Source: Flagellimonas eckloniae
Lineage (GTDB): Bacteria > Bacteroidota > Bacteroidia > Flavobacteriales > Flavobacteriaceae
Assembly: GCF_001413955.1 (NCBI RefSeq)
Contig: NZ_LCTZ01000002.1
Coordinates: 2,652,501-2,716,500 of the forward strand
Length of the DNA stretch: 64,000 bases
Direction of reading: 5' to 3'
Shown here: positions 25,267 to 33,770 of the stretch, in pieces
Layout: each line of letters opens with the position of its first letter
How positions within the stretch are numbered: position 1 is the first letter of the stretch
Translations under genes and position numbers: made by a program
Notes under the pieces: generated by a model
The model's input: only the letters and a program-made list of their open reading frames with translations
Database searches by the model: none
What the model was told of the DNA's origin: nothing

Positions 25267-26013
25267 ATGCTTAAATTCTTTAGAAAGATTCGGCAAAAAT
25301 TGCTTTCCGAAAAAAAGTATTCAAATTACTTTCTTTATGCCATTGGCGAAATTGTATTGGTGGTCATTGGTATTTTAATCGCACTTCAAATAAATAATTG
25401 GAATGAGCAGGTAAAAGAACTTGAAAAAGAGCAAGCTTTTTTAGAAGAGATAAATTTGGATTTTAAATCCAACAAAATACAGTTAGACTCTATAATAAAT
25501 TACAATAAAGTGAGTTTACATGCCGGTTCTAGATTGTTGGAGATTATACAAAACTTTGATCTTAAGAACCCTAAGGTTGATGAGTCGAATGCCCATTTGA
25601 CGGATAGTATTCGCTATTACTATGGTTTGGTTTGGAGAAACAAATCGTTTAACCCCAAAAATGGTAGTGTTGAGGCGCTTTTAAACTCTTCTTCTTTTGA
25701 TGTCATTAAAAATGACACTTTAAGACGAAATTTAATTTCATGGAAAGACGTGCTAAATGATTATTTAGAAGAAGAGGAATTTGCCATAAATTTTCTGTTT
25801 TATGAATATCGCCCTTGGGCAAGAGAAAATTTTGATCCAGACCTAAATGACGACCCTGAATATATTACGGCATTTTTTAGCAAGAGACACAGAAATTTTC
25901 TAAATCAAAGAGCTGGAGATTTGTATAACAATTTAACTACTGTTGAGGAAGAGGGGGTGACGGCTATGATAGATAATATTATTCGTTTAACAGAACCCAA
26001 GGATTATGATTAA
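25267..26013 (+). CDS. DUF6090 family membrane protein (first of a tandem pair)
   Basis: 248 residues. The family signature is the N-terminus: a basic amphipathic start (FFRKIRQKLLSEKKYSN), then the membrane helix YAIGEIVLVVIGILIALQIN at about 26-45, then a long helical domain outside the membrane. Function is unknown; DUF6090 genes are abundant in Flavobacteriia and often clustered. The second copy begins 8 bp before this gene stops. Confidence 0.82.
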   Translation: MLKFFRKIRQKLLSEKKYSNYFLYAIGEIVLVVIGILIALQINNWNEQVKELEKEQAFLEEINLDFKSNKIQLDSIINYNKVSLHAGSRLLEIIQNFDLKNPKVDESNAHLTDSIRYYYGLVWRNKSFNPKNGSVEALLNSSSFDVIKNDTLRRNLISWKDVLNDYLEEEEFAINFLFYEYRPWARENFDPDLNDDPEYITAFFSKRHRNFLNQRAGDLYNNLTTVEEEGVTAMIDNIIRLTEPKDYD

Positions 26014-26767
26014 ATTCTTCCGTCGCATCCGTCAAAATTTACTCTCTGAAAACAAGTTTTCCAAATATCTATTCTATGCCATTGGGGAGATTATCTTGGT
26101 GGTCATTGGTATTCTGATTGCTTTGCAGTTGAACAATTATAGTGAGTCTAAAAAAGAACGCAAACAAGAAGTTTCTCTTCTTACCAATTTGGCCAATGAG
26201 ATTAAGTTGGATATTCTTCAAATTGAAAACAGCACTGAAATATCCACGAAGAGATTATCCCGATTGGACAGTATTGTGCAGCTGCTTGAAAATTCATCCA
26301 ATATTGATAAGTCTTTGTTTATTGAAAAATCGTTTGAGTTTGTAATTGATCAATACTTTAAGAGCAATAGCGGTATTTTTGATGAAGCTGTTTCATCGGG
26401 CAGAATGAGTTATGTACAAAATGAAGAATTACGCCAAAATATTTTTGACTATTACCGAAATGCAAGTGAAAGTGACAATGATGGCACAACCCGCCAGGTA
26501 ACCGATGAACTTATTACACCCATTTTCGTAGAGACCTTGTTTATGAATCCTGAAGGGTTCTCATCACTGGGACTAAACGTACAAAATATTGCCAATTTAG
26601 AAAGTATTGATTTGAAAGCACTTAAAGAGAACAGGGATTTTTGGAAAATGGTGTTGCTTAAATTCGGCAGTAATCGAGAACAAATGTCCCGATGGTACGA
26701 GATTAAATTACAAGCGCAAGATGTGAAACAACAAATAGAACACGAACTGGGTAATTTGAAAGAATGA
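26006..26767 (+). CDS. DUF6090 family membrane protein (second copy)
   Basis: 253 residues with the same N-terminal design as its neighbour (FFRRIRQNLLSENKFSKY, then a helix with IILVVIGILIALQLNN) and a divergent helical C-terminal domain (KERKQEVSLLTNLANEIKLD). It overlaps the first copy by 8 bp and the next gene by 4 bp, so the three are almost certainly one operon. The two paralogues are highly similar only in the first 45 residues, suggesting a conserved membrane-interaction module with variable outer domains. Confidence 0.82.
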   Translation: MIKFFRRIRQNLLSENKFSKYLFYAIGEIILVVIGILIALQLNNYSESKKERKQEVSLLTNLANEIKLDILQIENSTEISTKRLSRLDSIVQLLENSSNIDKSLFIEKSFEFVIDQYFKSNSGIFDEAVSSGRMSYVQNEELRQNIFDYYRNASESDNDGTTRQVTDELITPIFVETLFMNPEGFSSLGLNVQNIANLESIDLKALKENRDFWKMVLLKFGSNREQMSRWYEIKLQAQDVKQQIEHELGNLKE

Positions 26768-27258
26768 AAGCAGCCACGGTAGTCCAAATCAAAAAAGAAC
26801 TACAACATAGAAACCCTGATGAGTTATTGGAGCTTTGTCTTCGTTTATCCAAATTCAAAAAAGAAAATAAGGAGTTATTGACTTATTTATTGTTTGAATC
26901 CGACGATGAAGAAGGATATATTGAAACCGTGAAAGGAGAAGTAGATCAGCAGTTTTCCGAAATAAACATCAATAGTTTTTTTTACATCAAAAAAAGCTCG
27001 CGGAAAATTCTTCGCAACCTAAAAAAATACATCCGATACTCTGGTAAAAAAGAAACAGAGGTTGAACTCATGTTGTATTTCTGCGAAAAACTTAAGGCCT
27101 TTCGACCGTCCATAAACCGCAACACGACTTTATTGAATCTGTACAACCGCCAGCTGGACTATATCAGCAAGAAAATTTCCGCATTGCATGAAGATTTACA
27201 ATATGATTATGGGTTAATCTTGGAAGAATTACAACAATCGCCAGGCAACCATTTCTAG
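26764..27258 (+). CDS. Hypothetical cytoplasmic helical protein linked to DUF6090 pair
   Basis: 164 residues, no signal peptide and no membrane helix. It is very rich in Lys, Glu and Leu, with heptad-like helical stretches (ELLELCLRLSKFKKENKELL, TLLNLYNRQLDYISKKISAL). I do not recognise the family. Its ATG overlaps the stop of the second DUF6090 gene by 4 bp, which indicates coupled translation and suggests a cytoplasmic partner of those membrane proteins. The DUF4386 gene starts 37 bp downstream. Confidence 0.65.
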   Translation: MKAATVVQIKKELQHRNPDELLELCLRLSKFKKENKELLTYLLFESDDEEGYIETVKGEVDQQFSEININSFFYIKKSSRKILRNLKKYIRYSGKKETEVELMLYFCEKLKAFRPSINRNTTLLNLYNRQLDYISKKISALHEDLQYDYGLILEELQQSPGNHF

Positions 27259-27295
27259 GGAACAAACGTCTTTCTTTATACAAACCATATCACTA

Positions 27296-27994
27296 ATGAA
27301 ACAATTAGGTCCAAACAAAAAAACAGCCCATTTAGCTGGCTTGCTCTATTTTCTAGTTGTGCTTACAGGTATTTTCAGCCTTCTATATGTTCCATCACGG
27401 CTTATTGTTTCGAACGACCCAGTTAGTACGATAGGGAATATTCAGTCTTTCGAACTTCTTTTCAGGTCTGGAATTTTGGCAGGTTTGCTTTGCTATATTT
27501 TCTTTTTACTATTGCCATTGGTCTTATATAAACTTTTTGAATCCATTAATAAAAACTTTGCTTTAGTAATGGTAGTTTTGGCGATAGTAAGCGTACCTAT
27601 CTCCTTTGTCAACATGATACATAAATTTGATGTTCTTGCACTTCTCAATGGTGCGGAACATCTTGCAGCTTTTACACCAGAACAAATCCAATCACAGGTA
27701 ATGTTATCCCTAAAATCGTACAGCTATGGGAATTTAGTTGCTCAAGCATTTTGGGGGCTTTGGTTATTCCCTTTTGGATATTTGGTATTCAAATCAGGGT
27801 TTTTGCCTAAGTTTTTGGGCTTATTTTTAATGATTGGCAGCTGTGGCTATTTTCTAGATTTTGCAGGTCGAGTTGCCTTTTCAAACTATGGAGATTTGTG
27901 GGTTTCCGACTATATCACCATTCCCGCTAGCATCGGTGAGATTGGCACATGTCTTTGGTTACTGATTATGGGAATACGACTAAAAAAAGATTAA
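27296..27994 (+). CDS. DUF4386 family membrane protein
   Basis: 232 residues with six or so hydrophobic segments. The N-terminal phrase KKTAHLAGLLYFLVVLTGIF and LYVPSRLIVSNDP are typical of DUF4386, a family of integral membrane proteins with no known biochemical role. It ends just 22 bp before the 3' end of a decayed receptor gene on the other strand. Confidence 0.82.
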   Translation: MKQLGPNKKTAHLAGLLYFLVVLTGIFSLLYVPSRLIVSNDPVSTIGNIQSFELLFRSGILAGLLCYIFFLLLPLVLYKLFESINKNFALVMVVLAIVSVPISFVNMIHKFDVLALLNGAEHLAAFTPEQIQSQVMLSLKSYSYGNLVAQAFWGLWLFPFGYLVFKSGFLPKFLGLFLMIGSCGYFLDFAGRVAFSNYGDLWVSDYITIPASIGEIGTCLWLLIMGIRLKKD

Positions 27995-28016
27995 GGGCCG
28001 ATTAAAATTCCCTTTT

Positions 28017-29225
28017 TCAAAATTCACTTTCAATAAATCTGGATTTGTTTTTTGAATTATTGATTGAATAACTCAGATTCAACAACACTACATCTACTTC
28101 ATAAACATAATTGGTGGTGGTAAAAAACTCGTCTGGCCTAGAAGTGGTTATTCGTTGCTCATTGGTATTCCAAAGACCCATATCTATATGTTGCCACTGT
28201 AACGTTGCAGTAAGCCTATCATCCAAAAAACTCTTTTTAAAACTACCTGATATAGCATAGTGATAAACATTGCCACCAATAAAGTTGATCCATTTTGTTG
28301 TGGGTTTTAGTTCAAATCCCATGTCCAATCCTAACGTCTTTTCCTTGCCCACATTGGAGTAAATTCGATTTAAAATTGTGTCATTTAAAATGGTATTCCC
28401 CCTGTTTACAACATTCTTTGTATTTCTATAATATGCCGTTGCAAAAAAGATATTCCCATTTCCAACTTCAAAGTCTGGAAAAACATAATCTGTTTGAAAT
28501 CGAAATCTATTCAACGGATTGTCATTGGTGTTGAATTCATCTTGGAAAACTATTCCTGTATTTGGAAATCCCAGGTTTCGATTTGTGGTGGGTCCTCCCA
28601 ATAGGGTATACTCATAAAGCAATGATGCTGAAATTTGCCCTTCATTTTTAAACTGATAGGTATAATCAAAACTTCCCAAAACAAAGTCATTTTTACGTAT
28701 TCGGAGATTTTCATTAAAATACTGATTAGTATATATTTTATTTTCCCTTCTGCCGGAGTAATTGCATGGTTGTCAAAATAATAAAATATCTGTTGTTATG
28801 TTTTTACTTTTTTCTAATATAAAATTCTAAATAATAATTATTTAGAATATCTAATTTAAACTTAAAAGTAAACATTATAGAATAGTTGGTTTTATCAAAA
28901 CTATGCTCTCCATCCGAAAGAAATTTGGTAAGCGTATCATTAAGGATTGTAAAAACATCCCCTTCCTTTCTCCCTGAAATATCATTTCGCTGATAGTTGG
29001 CTCCCAGCGAAATATTCCACTTGTTCGTTTGATATTATAAGTGAAATCAACCCCATGACGGTGTGCGTATTCCTTATTATTATAATCTTCAATCGAAGGA
29101 AATCCAGCTTTACTATTCACTTGAACAAAGTCATCTTTGTAAGCTCCCTTTCTTGTTCAATTTCAAACTTTTTTAACCTTGACCCAGCATCCAAGTCTAT
29201 CATTACAACAATCCCTAAGCGCCAC
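28017..29225 (-). pseudogene. Decayed TonB-receptor-like outer-membrane protein
   Basis: Receptor-like pieces appear in order but in different frames. Around 29225-29040 the minus strand encodes DLDAGSRLKKFEIEQE and KDDFVQVNSKAGFPSIEDYN with a frame change between. Around 29035-28860 a second frame reads NISLGANYQRNDISGRKEGD and TKFLSDGEHSFDKTN. A stop near 28805, and another near 28776, separate this from the last open frame 28017-28775, which lacks a proper start and reads through ENKIYTNQYFNENLRIRKND and GSFDYTYQF to the end VVLLNLSYSINNSKNKSRF. The order matches the C-terminal barrel of TBDR/outer-membrane beta-barrel family proteins. No signal peptide or plug remains, so at least two frameshifts and a large 5' loss have occurred. 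Confidence 0.82.
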
Positions 29226-29415
29226 AAAATGAAAAAATGACAATGCATTTTTCATTTGATTTATGTCCCGTCCTTTCCAAAAAACAATATTGTGAAGTAA
29301 AAAAGATTTTAAATTTTCAGATAAATCCCATAATTCCAACATTTTAACGGTATAGTGCTTGATTTTGACAAACCCTTTTATATCTTTAAATGCTTTGTTT
29401 TCAACGAATGTTGCT

Positions 29416-32142
29416 ATGAATTTGAAAACTCGAATACTATTGTTTGTCGGTTTTTTCACGACAACCTTGGGAATATCACAGTGGGTTCAAACTAGTGGGC
29501 CGCAAGGTGGTGCACTCAAAGAAATTGTCGCTGCAAATGGTAATTTGATTTTATCTGCTGGCGAAGCTGGTCTATATCTATCTACAAATAATGGCACTTC
29601 TTGGAGAACGGCCAACTCTGGTTTACCCTGTAACATTACTATTAAAAAACTTATCTCTGATGATGAGTTCGTTTATGTTGTAACTGAGGAGGATGGACTT
29701 TTTAAATCTGAAGATTTTGGAGCTAGTTGGCTGCCAATAAATAACGGCATTTCCAACTTTACATTTAATTCGATCTATGCGGATGGAACTAATCTATACG
29801 CCGCCAACGAGGACGGCGGAGTCTACTATTCTCCAAATAGAGGAACGAGCTGGGAAGAAAAAAGTTCAGGTATTGCAATGGTCTTGTTTAACGATTTTGC
29901 CATGTTCAATGGCCAATTGTTTGCCGCTGGTGCTGATTTATTCGGAACCACAGATAACGGCGACACCTGGAACTCGGTTGGCCTCCCAGGTTTACTTACA
30001 GGGGCAATAAAATCAATTGCCGCCACAGCAAATACTTTGTTTATTACTGATAGTAATGCGGTGTTTTTCTCCAATGGAGCTTTGACGACATGGACAGCGG
30101 CTACCGTTAGTCCAAATGCCCCAATAACAAGTATTCAAACTTCTGGAAATCGAGTTTTTATAACAACTTCTGATGGCAGGATATTTTTTAGCGATAATGA
30201 AGGGGTAAACTGGAATCTTATCCAAAATAACAATACGGATAGACCTGCTGAAGATGCCCTTTTTACCAATGGTAGAATATTGATGACTACATCAGAAGGA
30301 CTGTTCTCTTCTGGTGATAGCGGTCTAAACTGGAATGAAAGCAATAACGGAATATTGGCAACAAGCATCGAATCACTTCATACCAATGATTCTTTTATTT
30401 ATGCTGGCACCAAAAATCAACATGTATTTCGCTCAGGTGATAATGGCCAATCTTGGACAAGACTTAGAAATGGGTTGAATACCATTGAGTCTTCCCATGT
30501 TTCCGATATAATTACTTATCAGGACAACTTGCTCATTGCAACCGATGATGGTGTTTACGAATCCACGGATGATGGAAATTCTTGGACAAAAATTCTTGAC
30601 CCAGGCCCAGGAGGTAATGTAGCAACTCTTGCCACAAGAGATCGGGTTATATTGGCAGGAGTAAATGGAGTTGGCCTCTATATTTCATTGGATGATGGAG
30701 TATCTTGGAGCCTTACAAGTGGGTCAGGTCTTGGTATAAATTCAGACTATGAATCCATTGTTATCCAAAGCGCCACCATATTGATCAGTGCAAGAAATGG
30801 TAAAGTTTTTGAATCCATAGATTTTGGATTAAACTGGGGCGAGGTTTCAATTACGAACGGTTTTACTTTGGTTTATAAACTAATTCTACATGAAGATAAA
30901 TTATATGCGGCAACAGCTCGAGGTTTTTGGGTAAGTGATAATTTTGGAGGGAGCTGGAATGCATTTAATGATGAATCCATTCCATTATTTGATGCGGAAA
31001 TTGTAGATGATTTGGTTTATGCCGGGTCAGATCAAGGGGTTTTTGTCGCCTCTCTTGATGGCTCACCTTGGTTTGAGTTGTGTGCGGGTATAGGAAAACG
31101 GACTGTAAATGAACTTGTGTTAACAGATGACCTTCTTTTTGGAGGAACTTTATCCTCCAGTGTCTGGAACTATGATTTAAGCAATAGCATCTTCCCCCCA
31201 GAAGAAGGAAGCTCAAATATTACAGAAACGGTAGAGTTATGTTCTTCAGATACTCCAATTGATCTAACCAGTCTTCTCCCTAATTCAATTGAACTTGGCG
31301 GTAGTTGGAGTCCCGAACTAAACTCAACAAGTAACATTTTGAATCCTAGTGTAGATTCCTCTGGAATTTATACATACATGCTACCCGAATCAGATTGTGG
31401 CTGTAGTACCTCTTTTCAAGTTCAAGTGGACATAGATCCGCAAACCAGCGCAGGAGATGATATTGTGCTGGAAGCCTGTATAAATAATGAACCCTTTGAT
31501 TTGTTGGAGCGTTTAGGTGAAAATGCCGCACAAGGGGGTACCTGGAGTCCTTCTTTGTCAAGCGGGTCTAATATTTTCAATCCTACAATTGATGTAGCAG
31601 GAATTTATAGCTACACCGTTACCTTTGACTGTGGACAAGATACTGCCGAAGCTACTATTTCAATTTCAGGAGGTTTTGAAATTCCATCGGATTTAATAGA
31701 CATCAAAACATCTTCAAAAGAAGGACTCATTACTGTAATGGTAGATTATGATAATCAATTTGAATTCTCTTTGGATGGTATTAATTACACCCAAAATAAT
31801 GTTTTACCTGTATTGGAAGGAGGAAGTTATACTGTTTTTGGAAGGGAAATAAATGGTTGTGGGTTTTTTCAGAAGGAAGTTTCATTGTTGTTCATCCCAA
31901 AATTCTTTTCCCCAAATATGGATAGTTTTAATGATTATTGGGAAATTTCTGGAGAAATAAACCAAAATTTTACACTTACAATTTTCGACAGATTTGGAAA
32001 ATTGTTAAAGCAATTAGATAACAACAATTCCCGTTGGGATGGAAATTTCAACGGTAAAAGATTGCCTTCATCAGATTATTGGTTCAGCATAGTCTTTGAA
32101 AACGGAAGTTCTGAATCGGGACACTTTTCTTTGATTAGATAA
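29416..32142 (+). CDS. Secreted Asp-box/VPS10-like repeat protein with type IX sorting domain
   Basis: 908 residues. The signal peptide begins at the chosen ATG (MNLKTRILLFVGFFTTTLGIS); an upstream in-frame ATG (29359) would bury it. Residues about 25-580 contain more than ten Asp-box-like repeats, SxDxGxxW (STNNGTSWR, SEDFGASW, STDDGNSWT, SLDDGVSW), giving a sialidase/VPS10-type beta propeller with no visible sialidase arginine triad. Two PKD-like/SprB-like Cys-containing repeats follow (about 600-760: LDLCSSDTPIDL-like and LEACINNEPFDL). The C-terminus (about 820-908; FFSPNMDSFNDYWEI and IFDRFGKLLKQL) is the gliding-motility-associated type B sorting domain used by the type IX secretion system. 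It should be secreted or surface-attached; ligand unknown. Confidence 0.88.
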   Translation: MNLKTRILLFVGFFTTTLGISQWVQTSGPQGGALKEIVAANGNLILSAGEAGLYLSTNNGTSWRTANSGLPCNITIKKLISDDEFVYVVTEEDGLFKSEDFGASWLPINNGISNFTFNSIYADGTNLYAANEDGGVYYSPNRGTSWEEKSSGIAMVLFNDFAMFNGQLFAAGADLFGTTDNGDTWNSVGLPGLLTGAIKSIAATANTLFITDSNAVFFSNGALTTWTAATVSPNAPITSIQTSGNRVFITTSDGRIFFSDNEGVNWNLIQNNNTDRPAEDALFTNGRILMTTSEGLFSSGDSGLNWNESNNGILATSIESLHTNDSFIYAGTKNQHVFRSGDNGQSWTRLRNGLNTIESSHVSDIITYQDNLLIATDDGVYESTDDGNSWTKILDPGPGGNVATLATRDRVILAGVNGVGLYISLDDGVSWSLTSGSGLGINSDYESIVIQSATILISARNGKVFESIDFGLNWGEVSITNGFTLVYKLILHEDKLYAATARGFWVSDNFGGSWNAFNDESIPLFDAEIVDDLVYAGSDQGVFVASLDGSPWFELCAGIGKRTVNELVLTDDLLFGGTLSSSVWNYDLSNSIFPPEEGSSNITETVELCSSDTPIDLTSLLPNSIELGGSWSPELNSTSNILNPSVDSSGIYTYMLPESDCGCSTSFQVQVDIDPQTSAGDDIVLEACINNEPFDLLERLGENAAQGGTWSPSLSSGSNIFNPTIDVAGIYSYTVTFDCGQDTAEATISISGGFEIPSDLIDIKTSSKEGLITVMVDYDNQFEFSLDGINYTQNNVLPVLEGGSYTVFGREINGCGFFQKEVSLLFIPKFFSPNMDSFNDYWEISGEINQNFTLTIFDRFGKLLKQLDNNNSRWDGNFNGKRLPSSDYWFSIVFENGSSESGHFSLIR

Positions 32143-32165
32143 GTCCTAAAATCAATAATTTCAAA

Positions 32166-32987
32166 CTACCCCAGCCCTACATCCAAGGTCATCATCACAA
32201 TAAAACCCCCAATAAAGCCCATTACAGCAATATCCGAATGTTTGTCTTGTTGGGTTTCCGGAATCACCTCTTCAACAACAACAAAAATCATCGCGCCCGC
32301 CGCAAAGGCCAGTGCATAGGGCAAAATGGGTTCAAAGGTAAGCACGGCCCAAGCCCCTATAACCGCAGCTATGGGCTCCACTAATGCCGATGCTTGCCCA
32401 TACATAAAACTTTTTCTTCGGGTAAGACCTTGCCTTCGCAAGGGCATGGCCACGGCAAAACCTTCAGGGAAATTCTGTAATCCAATCCCCAGGGCCAAGG
32501 CAACTGCGCCTCCAATGGTTGCCCCATCAAAGCCAGCAGCGACACCTCCAAAAAGTACCCCTACGGCCAACCCTTCAGGGATGTTGTGCAATGTTATCGC
32601 CAAGGTGAGCAAAGTGGTTCTGTGCCAAGGTGTTTTCATACCCTCCGCCTCACTTTCTTTAAAATTTATATGCAAATGCGGTAGTACCTTATCCAATCCA
32701 AAAAGAAAAAACGCCCCCAGTAAAAACCCTACTGCGGCAGGAATTACCTTAACAAAACCTTCACCCGGACTCATTTCAATTCCAGGGGCAAGCAAGCTCC
32801 AAAAACTGGCGGCTACCATCACCCCACCAGTAAACCCAAGCATTCCGTCCATTACGGCTCGGTTTGGGTTTTTAAAGAAAAAAACCAATCCAGCTCCCAG
32901 GGCTGTCAGTCCCCAAGTAAACAAAGTGGCATAAAAAGCGGCCAAAATAGGGTTTATAGATTCAAAATAGTTGATTACTTGTTCCAT
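32166..32987 (-). CDS. ZIP family divalent metal transporter
   Basis: 273 residues with eight predicted helices. The conserved helix IV motif is HNIPEGLAVGVLFGG and helix V carries LQNFPEGFAVAMPL, the metal-binding pair typical of ZupT-like ZIP proteins that import Zn(II), Fe(II) or Mn(II). Its start codon shares one base with the stop of the DtxR-family gene upstream (TAATG), so the regulator and transporter form an operon. The exact metal is not readable. Confidence 0.9.
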   Translation of the reverse strand: MEQVINYFESINPILAAFYATLFTWGLTALGAGLVFFFKNPNRAVMDGMLGFTGGVMVAASFWSLLAPGIEMSPGEGFVKVIPAAVGFLLGAFFLFGLDKVLPHLHINFKESEAEGMKTPWHRTTLLTLAITLHNIPEGLAVGVLFGGVAAGFDGATIGGAVALALGIGLQNFPEGFAVAMPLRRQGLTRRKSFMYGQASALVEPIAAVIGAWAVLTFEPILPYALAFAAGAMIFVVVEEVIPETQQDKHSDIAVMGFIGGFIVMMTLDVGLG

Positions 32988-33643
32988 TAGTCATTCTTTT
33001 TAACGTAAAGATTCGATGCTATTTGATGCGATATATTCAATTTTTTATCCTCGACTTTTATATGGAGCGACATATCAAAATCTTCTTTTTCCAAAACTTG
33101 GATTGTATTTCCCAAAGCAATATTGTTCTTGTCCAAAAATTTTAAAAACATAGCAGAAGTATCTTTAACTCCAACACAAACACCAATACTTTTTAAAGGC
33201 ATCTCACTCAACAACTGTTTGTCCCTCACCATAAACTTGCCGTCTTTTGTGGGAATTGGGTCTCCATGCGGATCATATTTGGGATGACCCAAAAGCTCAT
33301 CCAATTTGTCAATTAACTTTTCGCTTTTTATATGTTCCAATTGCTCTGCTACTTCGTGAACCTCATCCCATGAAAAATCTAATTTTTCTACCAAAAAAAC
33401 CTCCCATAACCTATGTTTTCGAATAATGGAAAGCGCTGTTTTAATTCCGAAATCGGTCAAAGAGACCCCTTGATATTTTTTGTAGTGGACCAGACCCTTA
33501 TCAGCTAATTTTCTGGCCATATCCGTAACTGAAGACGGTTTTGTTTGCATTTGCTCCGCTATGGCGTTGGTAGCAATTGGCGTAGCCGTATTACCTCCTA
33601 AATGAAATATGGTCTTGATATAGTTTTCTTCGGACCTGGTCAT
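32987..33643 (-). CDS. DtxR/MntR family metal-dependent regulator
   Basis: 218 residues from ATG 33643; a GTG 21 bp upstream is less likely because family members usually start close to the SEENY segment. The N-terminal winged helix (TRSEENYIKTIFHLGG, TKPSSVTDMARKLADKGLV) and the dimerisation/metal region (HRLWEVFLVEKLDFSWDEVH, EQLEHI) are typical. A C-terminal FeoA/SH3-like domain is present (about 145-218). It should bind DNA when loaded with Mn(II) or Fe(II). It is followed directly by the ZIP gene, and the divergent TBDR shares its 127-bp upstream region with a good palindrome at 33733-33748. Confidence 0.9.
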   Translation of the reverse strand: MTRSEENYIKTIFHLGGNTATPIATNAIAEQMQTKPSSVTDMARKLADKGLVHYKKYQGVSLTDFGIKTALSIIRKHRLWEVFLVEKLDFSWDEVHEVAEQLEHIKSEKLIDKLDELLGHPKYDPHGDPIPTKDGKFMVRDKQLLSEMPLKSIGVCVGVKDTSAMFLKFLDKNNIALGNTIQVLEKEDFDMSLHIKVEDKKLNISHQIASNLYVKKND

Positions 33644-33700
33644 ATGTTCTTTTGATGTTACCACCCAACTGCACTGAAAATAGCAATTAGTTTAATTTTT

Positions 33701-33730
33701 CAAAAATACATTTTTATTTATAAAAACAAA
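33701..33730 (-). promoter_or_regulatory. Promoter of the DtxR-ZIP operon
   Basis: On the minus strand TTTG (-33, 33727-33730), an 18-bp spacer and TATTTTTG (-7, 33701-33708, exact TAnnTTTG) make a full housekeeping promoter. The palindrome 33733-33748 lies immediately upstream of its -33 element. Confidence 0.6.
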
Positions 33731-33732
33731 TT

Positions 33733-33748
33733 TTTAGATTTGTCTAAA
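33733..33748. promoter_or_regulatory. Candidate DtxR-family operator between regulator and TBDR
   Basis: A perfect inverted repeat TTTAGA-TTTG-TCTAAA. On the + strand it contains TAGATTTG (33735-33742), an exact -7 box for the TBDR, so a bound repressor would block that promoter. Its half-site recurs before feoA and the other TBDR. Binding by the adjacent DtxR-type protein is inferred. Confidence 0.6.
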
Positions 33749-33770
33749 TTTTAATTTAAATGAGTAAAAA

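Noticed and set aside
28017..28679. Stand-alone intact barrel protein gene
   Set aside because: The frame continues upstream without a start codon and lacks a signal peptide; matching receptor pieces in other frames show it is the tail of a pseudogene.
29163..29459. 98-codon minus-strand frame upstream of the receptor pseudogene
   Set aside because: No receptor-like sequence beyond about 29225 and no signal peptide; it overlaps the start of the secreted Asp-box gene on the other strand.
32326..32934. Long open frame antisense to the ZIP gene
   Set aside because: It lies wholly within the well-supported ZIP gene and its Pro/Ser/Lys-rich translation is a shadow of hydrophobic codons on the other strand.
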